From positions 558,001-622,000 of the forward strand of contig NZ_JAAOIR010000002.1 of NCBI RefSeq assembly GCF_011440375.1: a stretch of DNA of 64,000 nt, given 5' to 3'. Positions 51,388-59,593 of this stretch are shown in pieces. Position 1 is the stretch's first letter. Every line of letters starts with the position of its first letter. The stretch comes from Halorubellus sp. JP-L1. GTDB lineage: Archaea; Halobacteriota; Halobacteria; Halobacteriales; Natrialbaceae. Below the pieces are notes generated by a model that saw only the letters and a program-made list of their open reading frames with translations, searched no databases and was not told the origin of the DNA. A program made the position numbers and the translations under genes.

Positions 51388-52350
51388 CTAGCTGTGGATG
51401 CCCATCGCTTCGATCTGCTCCTGGTAGCGGTTCCGGATCGTGACCTCGGTGACCTGCGCGACGTCCGCGACCTCGCGCTGGGTCTTCTTCTCGTTACAGA
51501 GCAGGCTCGCGGCGTAGATGGCAGCCGCGGCGTAGCCGGTCGGGGACTTCCCCGAGAGCAGTCCCTTCTCGGCGGTCGTCTCGATGATCTCGTTGGCCTT
51601 CGTCTGGACTTCCTCGGAGAGTTCGAGTTCCGAGCAGAATCGCGGGACGTACTTCTTCGGGTCGACGGGCTTCATCTCCAGGCCGAGTTCCTGACTGATG
51701 TAGCGGTACGTCCGCCCGATCTCTTTGCGTTCGACGCGCGATACTTCGCTGATCTCTTCGAGGCTTCGCGGGATGCCCTCCTTCCGGCAGGCGGCGTAGA
51801 GCGCCGAGGTGGCGACGCCCTCGATCGACCGCCCGCGGATGAGGTCCTCCTTGAGCGCGCGCCGGTAGATCACGGACGCGACCTCCCGGACCGACCGTGG
51901 GACGCCGAGCGCCGAGGCCATCCGGTCGATCTCCGAAAGTGCGAACTGCAGGTTGCGTTCCCCCGCGTCCTTCGTTCGGATGCGCTCCTGCCACTTGCGC
52001 AGTCGGTGCATCTGACTGCGCTTCTTCGAGGAGATCGATCGTCCGTACGCGTCCTTGTCCTTCCAGTCGATCGTCGTCGTCAGCCCCTTGTCGTGCATCG
52101 TCTGGGTCGTTGGGGCGCCGACCCGGGACTTCTCCTGTCGCTCCTGATGGTTGAACGCACGCCACTCCGGACCGGGATCGATTTGCTCCTCCTCGACGAC
52201 CAGCCCGCAGTCGTCGCAGACGAGTTCTCCCCTGTCCGAACTCTTGACCAGGTTGTCGGATTCGCACTCGGGGCACTCCCGAACCCCTTCCTGCTCCTCC
52301 GACTCGTCGGCCTCGAGGTCTCGCTCCCGCTGGCGGGTGGACCGTGTCAT
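51388..52350 (-). CDS. tfb: transcription initiation factor TFIIB (TFB), paralogue 2
   Basis: 320 residues. Zinc ribbon [10 protein letters not shown] and [13 protein letters not shown]-reader [20 protein letters not shown] with DWKDKDAYG, and two cyclin repeats with [20 protein letters not shown] and [18 protein letters not shown]. The closeness to the family consensus suggests this is the general TFB, while paralogue 1 is more divergent. On the minus strand gtttaagg lies some 30 bases before the ATG and an actataaaag nearer. Confidence 0.97.
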   Translation of the reverse strand: MTRSTRQRERDLEADESEEQEGVRECPECESDNLVKSSDRGELVCDDCGLVVEEEQIDPGPEWRAFNHQERQEKSRVGAPTTQTMHDKGLTTTIDWKDKDAYGRSISSKKRSQMHRLRKWQERIRTKDAGERNLQFALSEIDRMASALGVPRSVREVASVIYRRALKEDLIRGRSIEGVATSALYAACRKEGIPRSLEEISEVSRVERKEIGRTYRYISQELGLEMKPVDPKKYVPRFCSELELSEEVQTKANEIIETTAEKGLLSGKSPTGYAAAAIYAASLLCNEKKTQREVADVAQVTEVTIRNRYQEQIEAMGIHS

Positions 52351-52529
52351 CGCACTTTTATAGTAGCAGTTCCATTGGCCTTAAACCTTGGGACGGTTTC
52401 TGCCCTGCTTCGAGAGGTCAGAATTGCCTGCGCCGAAGAGCAAAACCGCCGGACGGCGCACGTTTTAATTTCGCTGACATCCAGGTGGAATCAGAAGCGT
52501 TATACCCGAGAACGGGTGACCAAGGGTCA

Positions 52530-53123
52530 ATGCCGGTCATCGAGTGCGACGTCGAGACCGCCCGCGAGGCGCTCGCCGACGCCGGAGCGACAGTCGAACC
52601 GGGCAACACCGAACACGAACGGTACCGGGCCACCCTCGACGACGCCACGGCCGTCGCGTACGACGACAAACTCGTCGTCCAGGGCGCGAACCCCGCGAGC
52701 ATCGAGGCCGTCGTCCGCGACGAGAGCGGTCGCGCGCACCTCTACTTCGACGGCGCGTGCCGGGGCAACCCGGGCCCGTCGGCCGTCGGCTGGGTGATCG
52801 TCACCGACGACGGCATCGTCGCCGAGGGCGGCGAGACCGTCGGGCGCGCGACGAACAACCAGGCGGAGTACGAGGCGCTCGTCGCCGTCCTCGAGGCCGC
52901 GCGCGACTACGGGTACGACGAGGTCCAGGTACGGGGCGACTCCGAACTCATCGTCAAGCAGGTCACCGGCGAGTACGGCGTCAACGACCCCGACCTCCGC
53001 GAGTACCGCGTCCGCGTCCACGAACTCCTCCGCGCGTTCGACGACTGGACGATCTCGCACGTCCCCCGAGAGATTAACGAGCGCGCGGACGAACTGGCGA
53101 ACGAAGCACTCGACGATGCCTGA
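52530..53123 (+). CDS. rnhA: ribonuclease HI
   Basis: 197 residues. An N-terminal region of about 65 residues precedes the catalytic domain, which starts AHLYFDGACRGNPGPSAVG. Active-site acidic residues are Asp in YFDGAC, Glu in QAEYEAL, Asp in RGDSELIV and Asp in NERADELANEAL. It removes RNA from RNA-DNA hybrids. agcgttatacc lies about 28 bases before the ATG, so leaderless. It overlaps the following gene by 8 bases. Confidence 0.96.
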   Translation: MPVIECDVETAREALADAGATVEPGNTEHERYRATLDDATAVAYDDKLVVQGANPASIEAVVRDESGRAHLYFDGACRGNPGPSAVGWVIVTDDGIVAEGGETVGRATNNQAEYEALVAVLEAARDYGYDEVQVRGDSELIVKQVTGEYGVNDPDLREYRVRVHELLRAFDDWTISHVPREINERADELANEALDDA

Positions 53124-53844
53124 CGACGACACCACGCACGATTCCGCGGAGACGCACGACCCCGACCCCGCCGAGGACGCCACGCACGACCCCGCCGAGG
53201 CCGCGGCGCGCGACGCCGCCGGCCTCACCGACCGCACAGCCGACGGCGGCAGCGACGGCGACGGCGGCGACGGAGACGACGCGGACGACGACCGGCCCGT
53301 TCCGGCGTCGGTCGTCGACGCGGCCGAGCGCCTCACGCACCTGGCGCGCGAAGCCGTGGACGACGACGAGGCCGACGCGTATCGCGCGGACCGGGACGAC
53401 CAGCTCGCCGACTTCGACTACACCGCGCGAGTGCGGGAGGCGGACGCGGCCGCGACGCTCGTTCTCCACCCAGCGGAGTGGGTCGAGGACGGGACCGTCC
53501 GCCCCGACCGCATCGAGGACACCGACCGGGCGATCGAGGTCGCGCTCGCCGGGACCGGCGACCCCGACGAGTGGGCGGACGTGGACGCGCACAACCGCGA
53601 GATCGTCGCTCGGGTCCGCGAAGAACACGGCGACGTCCACGCGGCGAACGTGGACGTGCTCGCGGACTTCGCCGGCAACCACTACGCGAAACCCATCGAG
53701 GACCTGACCGCGGCCGAACTGCGGGAGTTCGCGGACGACTACGCGACGCGGAACGCGTGGCTCGACGACGAGCAGGCCGCGGCACTAGCACAGAGCGTGC
53801 GCTACGCGTTCGACGCTGCGAAAGAACGGGTGCCCGATTGGTGA
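53116..53844 (+). CDS. rnhA operon protein
   Basis: 242 residues, very acidic. After an 55-residue Asp/Ala/Gly-rich head, a helical domain with LTHLAREAVDDDEADAYRAD, TLVLHPAEWVEDGTVRPDRI and FAGNHYAKPIEDLTAAELRE follows and the protein ends VRYAFDAAKERVPDW. It is the conserved partner that follows rnhA in haloarchaea and overlaps it here. No catalytic motif recognised; a role with RNase H is inferred from gene order. Confidence 0.85.
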   Translation: MPDDDTTHDSAETHDPDPAEDATHDPAEAAARDAAGLTDRTADGGSDGDGGDGDDADDDRPVPASVVDAAERLTHLAREAVDDDEADAYRADRDDQLADFDYTARVREADAAATLVLHPAEWVEDGTVRPDRIEDTDRAIEVALAGTGDPDEWADVDAHNREIVARVREEHGDVHAANVDVLADFAGNHYAKPIEDLTAAELREFADDYATRNAWLDDEQAAALAQSVRYAFDAAKERVPDW

Positions 53845-53876
53845 CCGCGTAGCGCGGCCGGATGCCAGATGGCCGC

Positions 53877-54236
53877 CTACTGCTGTTCGTCGACGAGCTC
53901 GCGGAGTTCGTCCGCGCGGTCGTCGTCGGTGACGAGCTTCGAGAGCGTCCACTCGATCTGGTCCATGACGGCCGCGTAGCCGTCGTCGGTGAGCTCGTAC
54001 TGGTTCGTGCGCTTGTCCAGCTCGGACTTCTCGACGAGGTCCATGCCGACGAGTTCGTCCAGGTTCGGGTAGAGTCGGCCGTGGTTGACTTCGGTCCCGT
54101 AGTAGTCCTCGAGCTCGCGCTTGATGGCGAGGCCGTACATCGGTTCCTTGCCGAGGATGACGAGGATGTTGTGCTGGAACGCGGTGAGTTCGCGCGCGAT
54201 GCCCTGTTTGCCGGTCACGGATTGCGCCTCTGACAT
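53877..54236 (-). CDS. PadR-type winged-helix transcriptional regulator
   Basis: 119 residues. The winged helix reads ELTAFQHNILVILGKEPMYG (helices 1-2), LAIKRELEDYYGTEVNHGRL (recognition helix) and a wing with ELDKRTNQYELTDDG; a C-terminal helix allows dimerisation. PadR proteins are small-molecule or stress-responsive repressors. The ATG at 54236 is 26 bases after gttaaatag, and a palindrome surrounds that box, suggesting autoregulation. Confidence 0.9.
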   Translation of the reverse strand: MSEAQSVTGKQGIARELTAFQHNILVILGKEPMYGLAIKRELEDYYGTEVNHGRLYPNLDELVGMDLVEKSELDKRTNQYELTDDGYAAVMDQIEWTLSKLVTDDDRADELRELVDEQQ

Positions 54237-54549
54237 ACGTAGATACATGTCATCGAACTATTTAACAGTTCTCAACTCTTCGAACCTCGCCGGTTCGAAT
54301 CGGGGCTTCGTGGGCCGGAAAAGCCGGTAAAACCGCCCCGGGCGCTCTGGAAATGGCCATCGGCTATCCAGTCTGATACATGATTCTATTGCTTTGCTAT
54401 CCAAGTGCGTCCTCGAACGGTTCGCGAGAAGGCTGTTCGTCACTGTCTCGTGACGTATCTGTCTACTGACTGGTTGCGGTCTCTGAAGCTCCGGTGCGCC
54501 GAGGGAATCGAAGGGCCTATTTCGCTCTCCCCCGCAGTCTCGGCCTGCA
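54237..54549. other. intergenic region between padR-type gene and ppa
   Basis: Contains the divergent promoters of both genes. From about 54300 to 54420 the sequence is A+T-richer than its surroundings, with aaaagccggtaaaaccgc and gatacatgattctattgctt. ggcctatttcg at about 54514-54524 is the probable ppa TATA region. No coding sequence seen. Confidence 0.55.
54255..54271. promoter_or_regulatory. palindrome around the PadR promoter
   Basis: gaact-atttaac-agttc encloses the TATA-like gttaaat (minus strand). A dimeric regulator here would exclude TBP; the neighbouring PadR protein is the natural candidate. Confidence 0.55.
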
Positions 54550-55080
54550 ATGACGAACCTCTGGGAAGACCTCGAGACGGGCCCGAACCCGCCCGAGGAG
54601 ATCTACGCAGTCGTGGAGTGCCTCAAGGGCGAACGGAACAAGTACGAGTACGACAAGGACGTCCCCGGCGTCGTCCTCGACCGCGTGCTCCACTCGAACG
54701 TGCACTACCCGAGCGACTACGGGTTCATCCCGCAGTCGTACTACGACGACGAGGACCCCTTCGACGTCCTCGTCCTCGTCGAGGACCAGACGTTCCCCGG
54801 GTGCATCATCGAGGCCCGTCCCGTCGCGCTGATGAAGATGGACGACGACGGCGAGCAGGACGACAAGGTCATCGCGGTCCCGACGGAGGACCCGCGCTAC
54901 GACCACGTCGAGGACCTCGAGGACATCCCCCAGCAGCAACTCGACGAGATCGACGAGTTCTTCTCGACGTACAAGAACCTCGAGGAGGGCAAGGAAGTGG
55001 AGACGCTCGGGTGGGAGGACAAGGCCGCCGCGAAAGACGCCATCGAGCACGCGATGGACCTCTACGAGGAGAACTTCTGA
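54550..55080 (+). CDS. ppa: inorganic pyrophosphatase (family I)
   Basis: 176 residues. Family I signature residues: ERNKYEYDKDVPG (Glu/Lys), NVHYPSDYGFIPQSY, DEDPFDVLVL with the metal-binding Asp cluster, RPVALMKMDDDGEQDDKVIAVP, and a C-terminal YKNLEEGKEVETLGWEDK. Length equals typical archaeal enzymes. It hydrolyses PPi from biosynthesis. The whole active site is present. Confidence 0.97.
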   Translation: MTNLWEDLETGPNPPEEIYAVVECLKGERNKYEYDKDVPGVVLDRVLHSNVHYPSDYGFIPQSYYDDEDPFDVLVLVEDQTFPGCIIEARPVALMKMDDDGEQDDKVIAVPTEDPRYDHVEDLEDIPQQQLDEIDEFFSTYKNLEEGKEVETLGWEDKAAAKDAIEHAMDLYEENF

Positions 55081-55228
55081 CGGCGACCGCGTGACGACGG
55101 TCACGAACGGCTCCGTCCTCACGCTCGCATCTCCGTTCGGCATTCGTCCGAGTTATCGCATCCGACCACACAGATGCGTTATGAGCATGGGTAATATTAT
55201 GCGGGCGTGGTGCGTAGGTCCTCTCGTC

Positions 55229-55378
55229 ATGGCCACCGCACGTCACCCCACCGTCGACGCCGACGGCGACCCCGACGCCGACCACGACGAGGACCACGAC
55301 GGTCCGTCCTCGGACCGCCCAGCCATCGGCATCGACCACCGGACCGTCGTCCCGACGAACTTCGAGCGACGGGATTGA
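55229..55378 (+). CDS. possible 49-residue acidic protein
   Basis: MATARHPTVDADGDPDADHD continues acidic and ends DHRTVVPTNFERRD. taatatta lies about 33 bases before the ATG and the composition is halophilic, which supports coding, but it is short, low in complexity and no homologue is known to me. It stands alone between ppa and the phosphatase gene. Confidence 0.4.
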   Translation: MATARHPTVDADGDPDADHDEDHDGPSSDRPAIGIDHRTVVPTNFERRD

Positions 55379-55528
55379 GCGGTCTCCGTGGCCGACGCCC
55401 CCGCTCGAACCGACTGACCGCGCGGCTCCCAGGACGAACTGCGCTCGGGAGGCTCTGGAATCTCCGGGCTCACGGCCACTTCTCGCAGTAAAAGAAAGTT
55501 CTTGTATCCCACCCCGTTACAGGCTGGT

Positions 55529-56872
55529 ATGGGTCTCTTCGACCGGCTTCGCGGCGACGACGCACCCCGCGTCGCCTTCTTCGGAATCGACGGGGTACCG
55601 TACAGTCTCGTTCGTGACAACCCCGACGTCTTCCCGAACCTGAACGCGCTCGCCAAGGAGGGGAGTGCGGGCGCGATCGACTCGATCGTCCCGCCGGAGT
55701 CCTCGGCGTGCTGGCCGGCGCTCACGACCGGGCGGAATCCCGGCGAGACGGGCGTCTACGGGTTCCAGGACCGAGAGGTCGGATCGTACGACACGTACGT
55801 GCCGATGGGGCGGGACGTCCAGGTGAACCGCGTCTGGGATCGCGTCACCGACGACGGCCGGAACGCGACCGTGATGAACGTCCCCGTGACGTTCCCGCCG
55901 CAGCGCGACGTCCAGCGGATGGTCAGCGGATTCCTGTCGCCGGGCATCGACAAGGCGTCGTACCCCGACGACCTCCGCGAGTACCTCGAGTCGATCGACT
56001 ACAAGATCGACGCGAACGCGAAACTCGGGCACCAGGACGACAAGACGGAGTTCATGGAGAACGCACATGCGACCGTCGACGCGCGCTACGAGGCGTTCTC
56101 GCACTACGTCGCGGAGGACGACTGGGACCTCTTCTTCGGCGTGTTCATGACGACCGACCGCGTCAACCACTTCCTGTTCAAGGACTACGAGGACGGGACC
56201 GAGAACAAGGAGCTGTTCATGGAGTTCTACAGCAAGGTCGACGAGTACCTCGGGAAGCTCCGCGACCAGCTCCCCGACGACGTGACGATGATCGTCGCGT
56301 CGGACCACGGGTTCACGAGTCAGGACTACGAAGTCCACCTGAACGCGTGGCTGGAGGACGCCGGCTGGCTGTCGTACGAGGACGACGACCACAGCGAGCT
56401 CGGCGACATCGCGGACGACACGCGAGCGTACTCGCTCATCCCGGGTCGGTTCTACCTGAACCTCGAGGGTCGGGAGCCGCGCGGGAGCGTGCCGGAGGAC
56501 GAGTACGAGGCGGTCCGCGACGAACTCAAGGCCGAACTGGAGGCGCTCGAGGGACCGGACGGGAAGAAGGTCGCGCAGCGCGTCGTCGAGAAGGAGGACG
56601 CGTTCCGCGGCGACCACGAGGACATCGCGCCGGACCTCGTCGTCATCCCGAACCACGGGTTCGACCTCAAGGCCGGGTTCAAGGGCCACGAGGACGTCTT
56701 CGGGAGCGGTCCGCGGAACGGCATGCATAGCTTCGAGAACGCGAGCCTGTTCGTCGACGACGACGACGCGAACGTCTCGGACACGGACCTCTACGACATC
56801 TCGCCGACGATCCTCGACCTGATGGACGTCGACTACGACCGGACCGAGTTCGACGGCGCGAGCCTGGTGTAG
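55529..56872 (+). CDS. alkaline-phosphatase-superfamily phosphodiesterase/nucleotide pyrophosphatase
   Basis: 447 residues. The type I phosphodiesterase fold is recognised from the metal Asp in FFGIDGVPYSLV, the nucleophile region PPESSACWPALTTGRNPGET, FMTTDRVNHFLFKDY and the second metal site IVASDHGF, with a C-terminal His in GMHSFENASLF and DISPTILDLMDV. No signal peptide, so cytoplasmic; haloarchaeal relatives often sit near surface-glycan genes but not here. The ATG nine codons into the open frame is chosen because of MGLFDRLRGDD. Confidence 0.9.
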   Translation: MGLFDRLRGDDAPRVAFFGIDGVPYSLVRDNPDVFPNLNALAKEGSAGAIDSIVPPESSACWPALTTGRNPGETGVYGFQDREVGSYDTYVPMGRDVQVNRVWDRVTDDGRNATVMNVPVTFPPQRDVQRMVSGFLSPGIDKASYPDDLREYLESIDYKIDANAKLGHQDDKTEFMENAHATVDARYEAFSHYVAEDDWDLFFGVFMTTDRVNHFLFKDYEDGTENKELFMEFYSKVDEYLGKLRDQLPDDVTMIVASDHGFTSQDYEVHLNAWLEDAGWLSYEDDDHSELGDIADDTRAYSLIPGRFYLNLEGREPRGSVPEDEYEAVRDELKAELEALEGPDGKKVAQRVVEKEDAFRGDHEDIAPDLVVIPNHGFDLKAGFKGHEDVFGSGPRNGMHSFENASLFVDDDDANVSDTDLYDISPTILDLMDVDYDRTEFDGASLV

Positions 56873-56938
56873 GGTCGCCTGCGGGGGCGTGCTGTCGACA
56901 CGACAACGCTTTTTCGCGTGGTGCTCGAACCGTCGCGT

Positions 56939-57385
56939 ATGGCGGACCACTCCGGGTCGCGGTCGTACACGGGTGCGGTGTCGCTATTGGTCCTGGGAGT
57001 GGCACTCACGGGGTTGTTCCTCGGCGTCGAGAACTGGTGGGTCGCGTTCGTGGTCGGGTACGGCGTGATCGTTCCGCTGGTCGGGATGCTGACCGGCGAG
57101 GAGCCCGAGACCGACGAGGAGACGGACGACGGTCGCGAGTCCGTCGACGCCCCGCGAGAGGCCTCGAACGTGCCCGGGTCGAAGGCCGACGCCCTAGACA
57201 CGCTCCGGGACCGGTACGCGCGCGGCGAACTCTCCGAAGCGCAGTTCGAGCGAAAGCTTGAACGCTTGCTCGAGACCGAGACGCTCGAGGACGCCCGAGA
57301 TACGGTCGACCGGCACAAACGCGACCGGGCAGACGCCCAGCGGACGACGGACGAATCGACGGACCGCGAACTCGAGTACGAGTAA
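56939..57385 (+). CDS. SHOCT-domain membrane protein
   Basis: 148 residues. Two TM helices (about 11-30 and 34-54, VSLLVLGVALTGLFLGVENW) precede an acidic linker and a SHOCT domain ALDTLRDRYARGELSEAQFE near residues 83-115. SHOCT is a short oligomerisation-type C-terminal helix pair. The tail is charged. Function unknown; follows the phosphatase gene in the same direction. Confidence 0.85.
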   Translation: MADHSGSRSYTGAVSLLVLGVALTGLFLGVENWWVAFVVGYGVIVPLVGMLTGEEPETDEETDDGRESVDAPREASNVPGSKADALDTLRDRYARGELSEAQFERKLERLLETETLEDARDTVDRHKRDRADAQRTTDESTDRELEYE

Positions 57386-57390
57386 CCGCA

Positions 57391-57470
57391 GATGCGGCTG
57401 CGGTCGCGGTTACGGATGCAGTTGCGATGGCGGTCGCGGATGCGGTGGCGGTCGCAGATGCGATAGCGGT
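57391..57470. repeat. degenerate gatgcggtcgcgg-type repeats
   Basis: About six imperfect 12-14-base units of the form gatgcggtngcggtcgc follow the SHOCT gene stop. No coding role is visible. Confidence 0.5.
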
Positions 57471-57492
57471 GCTGTGTCGTCCAGCGCGCCCA

Positions 57493-57527
57493 CCGAGCGC
57501 GAACGAAGTGAGCGCTCGGGCTTTTTT
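57493..57527 (+). terminator. hairpin and T-run after the SHOCT gene
   Basis: ccgagcgc (57493-57500) pairs with gcgctcgg (57512-57519), and a six-T run follows at 57522-57527: it looks like a bacterial-style intrinsic terminator. A second T-run lies at 57536-57541. Confidence 0.6.
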
Positions 57528-57547
57528 CATCAACGTTTTTTCAAGGA

Positions 57548-57581
57548 GGGTGCGCCTCTGGCGCACCCGACGCAGAAAAAA
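57548..57581 (-). terminator. A/T-run and hairpin after cetZ
   Basis: On the minus strand a T-run (57575-57581) directly follows the cetZ stop, then a perfect 9-bp hairpin gggtgcgcc-tct-ggcgcaccc (57548-57568) and further T-runs. Convergent with the SHOCT terminator. Confidence 0.5.
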
Positions 57582-57588
57582 GGTTGTC

Positions 57589-58668
57589 TCAGAAGAGGTC
57601 GTCGAGTTCGTCGTTCTGGAAGGTTTCTGTGTGGTCGACTGCGTCTCGTTGGTTGCGTTTGTGGGCTTCTCTGGCTCGTTCCATGAATTCGTCGACGCGG
57701 CGGCTGCGTTCGACGCCGCCGAGGAGGACGAGGGCGGCGAGGCGGTCGCTGTCGAGGGGGAAGTCGCCGCCGCGGACTTGGAGGCTGCCGGTTTCGTCTT
57801 CGAGCCACTTGCGTGCTTTCTCGACGCCTTTGCGTGGGATGACGTCGCTGCGGCCCGCGATGATGAGGAGGGCGGCGTCGGCGGTGGTGGCGTCGGGGAG
57901 GCTGGTGCCGGTGAGGAGGGCGTTCCGCGTGATGGTGGTGACGGCGTTGATGTTGTCTTCGGCGGTGTCGCCGCTGACGGCGCTGGCGTAGCCGAGGCAG
58001 GCGATGCCGCCTTCGCGGAGGGTGTTGATGATCTCCGAGGAGTCGACGACGGATTCGGCGACGCCGTCGACGTTCTCGCCGCTCGCGAAGAGGAGGCCGA
58101 CGCGCTGGGCGATGTTCTGGTTGATGGTCGCGAAGGCTTCCTCGACGCTTTCGCCGGCGTCGTGCCAGGCGTCGTTGTCGACGAGGAGCGTCGAGTCGGT
58201 TTCGCGGGCGAGCGTCTTCAGGGAGCGTCCGGCGTTCGCCTGGTACATGGCGCCTTCGCCGCGGCCGGGGAGGATGCCGAGGCCGTAGACGGGAACCGAG
58301 TAGACGCGCTGGAGTTCCTTCGCGAGGACGGGCGCGCCGCCGCTGCCGGTGCCGCCGCCGAGGCCGGCGACGACGAAGATCGCTTCGGCGCTCGCGGTGA
58401 TCTTCCCGTCGAGGCCGTCCATCACTTCGATGGCGTCCGCTTGCATGACCTCGGCGCCGAGTTCGTTGTCGCCGCCGACGCCGTGGCCGTTCACGCGATC
58501 CTGGCCGACGAGTTGCGTCTCGATGTCGAGGTTCCGGAGGTCGGCTTCGGCGGTGTTGACGGCGAGTGCGCCCTGGACGGCGCCGAAGTCCATCTCTTGG
58601 TCGAACTCGGCGAGGCGCTGGGTGAGTTTCCCACCCGCCTGTCCGACGCCGATGAGGACCACTTTCAT
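57589..58668 (-). CDS. cetZ: CetZ-family tubulin-like GTPase
   Basis: 359 residues. N-terminus MKVVLIGVGQAGGKLTQRLA is the CetZ nucleotide-binding loop; the tubulin signature reads VVAGLGGGTGSGGAPVLAKE, in which FtsZ would have GGGTGTG. T7-like NTLREGGIACLGYASAV and a C-terminal tail ending NDELDDLF follow; the tail is a likely partner-binding peptide. CetZ proteins control cell shape and motility in haloarchaea. The length of about 360 is nearer to CetZ2-type proteins than to CetZ1, but subgroup is not settled. Confidence 0.94.
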   Translation of the reverse strand: MKVVLIGVGQAGGKLTQRLAEFDQEMDFGAVQGALAVNTAEADLRNLDIETQLVGQDRVNGHGVGGDNELGAEVMQADAIEVMDGLDGKITASAEAIFVVAGLGGGTGSGGAPVLAKELQRVYSVPVYGLGILPGRGEGAMYQANAGRSLKTLARETDSTLLVDNDAWHDAGESVEEAFATINQNIAQRVGLLFASGENVDGVAESVVDSSEIINTLREGGIACLGYASAVSGDTAEDNINAVTTITRNALLTGTSLPDATTADAALLIIAGRSDVIPRKGVEKARKWLEDETGSLQVRGGDFPLDSDRLAALVLLGGVERSRRVDEFMERAREAHKRNQRDAVDHTETFQNDELDDLF

Positions 58669-58801
58669 GTCACGCTGTTTTCCGTGGTGGGCACATAGAC
58701 CTTCCCCATGCCCGATGGGTGTCGACGCCGCGGCAGTGGGTGGTCGGCGACGGCTCCCTGACGCCGAGGGTTGATGTGAGAGGGGGCGGCGAGGTGGCTG
58801 C

Positions 58802-59593
58802 ATGCCAGGTGACTTCGAGGAGCGGCTCGCGGCGGTCGACGATGCGCTGGACGACGGGACGCCGACGGCGTCCGGCGACGACCCGGGAGCGACGGCGTTC
58901 GGCGACGACCCGGGAGCGACGGCGCCCGGAGGCGCCGCTGACGCGGCGAGCGGCGCGAGTGCGAGCGCTGCGGACGCGACGGGCGGCGGAACTGCGAACG
59001 CGGGCGACGGTGCCGGGTGGTCGGCGTCCGCGGCCGACGACGGGACGGTGGCCGACGACGGGAGCGCGGCCGCGGCGGACGTGGCGGCGTTGACCGAGCG
59101 CGTCGCGGAGCTGGAGGCGGCGGTGCAGGCGCTCCGGGGGTACGCGGGGAGCGTGCGCGCGGTGAACGACCGCGTGGAGGAGCGCGCGGACGCGGCGGTC
59201 GCGACCGCGGACGACCTCCGCGAGCGCGTTGCCGCGCTGGAACGGGACGCTCCCCGTGGTTCCGGGGCGTCCGCGGGCCGCGAGCGAGCACCGACGTCCG
59301 ACCGAAGTCGGGTGCCGGTGGACGCGAGCGAGGCGACCAGTGGAGGGACCGAGACCCGTGCGTCGACTACCGACCACGGTCGGCCTCGCGACGCTGGCCG
59401 GGGCGCCGACGAGCGTCGACGGGACGACTCCGCCCGAGCCGGCGATGGTGGCCGCCGTCGCGATGGCGCCGACACGGAGGGCGAGGTGGTCGCGTGGCCG
59501 CCCGAGGAGCCGCGGGCGCCGTACGAGGATCCGGACGCGGACGACGACCGCGAGCAGCCGGGGTTAGTCGCGCGGCTCCGTGACGCGCTGTGA
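58802..59593 (+). CDS. coiled-coil protein heading the second pilus-like cluster (DUF7310-like)
   Basis: 263 residues: PGDFEERLAAVDDALDDGTP, then a long Ala/Gly/Asp linker with a repeated F/S-G-D-D-P-G-A-T-A unit (27-bp repeat near 58875-58925), a coiled coil (TERVAELEAAVQALRGYAGS onwards, about residues 98-152), an unstructured Arg/Asp/Ser part and a conserved VAWPPEEPRAPYEDP tail. No TM. Probably a cytoplasmic partner of the ATPase encoded downstream; the GTGA overlap couples it to the next gene. Confidence 0.78.
   Translation: MPGDFEERLAAVDDALDDGTPTASGDDPGATAFGDDPGATAPGGAADAASGASASAADATGGGTANAGDGAGWSASAADDGTVADDGSAAAADVAALTERVAELEAAVQALRGYAGSVRAVNDRVEERADAAVATADDLRERVAALERDAPRGSGASAGRERAPTSDRSRVPVDASEATSGGTETRASTTDHGRPRDAGRGADERRRDDSARAGDGGRRRDGADTEGEVVAWPPEEPRAPYEDPDADDDREQPGLVARLRDAL

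Noticed and set aside
57427-58698. 423-codon forward frame opposite cetZ
   Set aside because: It is the antisense shadow of a clearly recognisable CetZ protein; its composition (long Val/Ala/Asp runs) follows from the GC bias and no motif is present.
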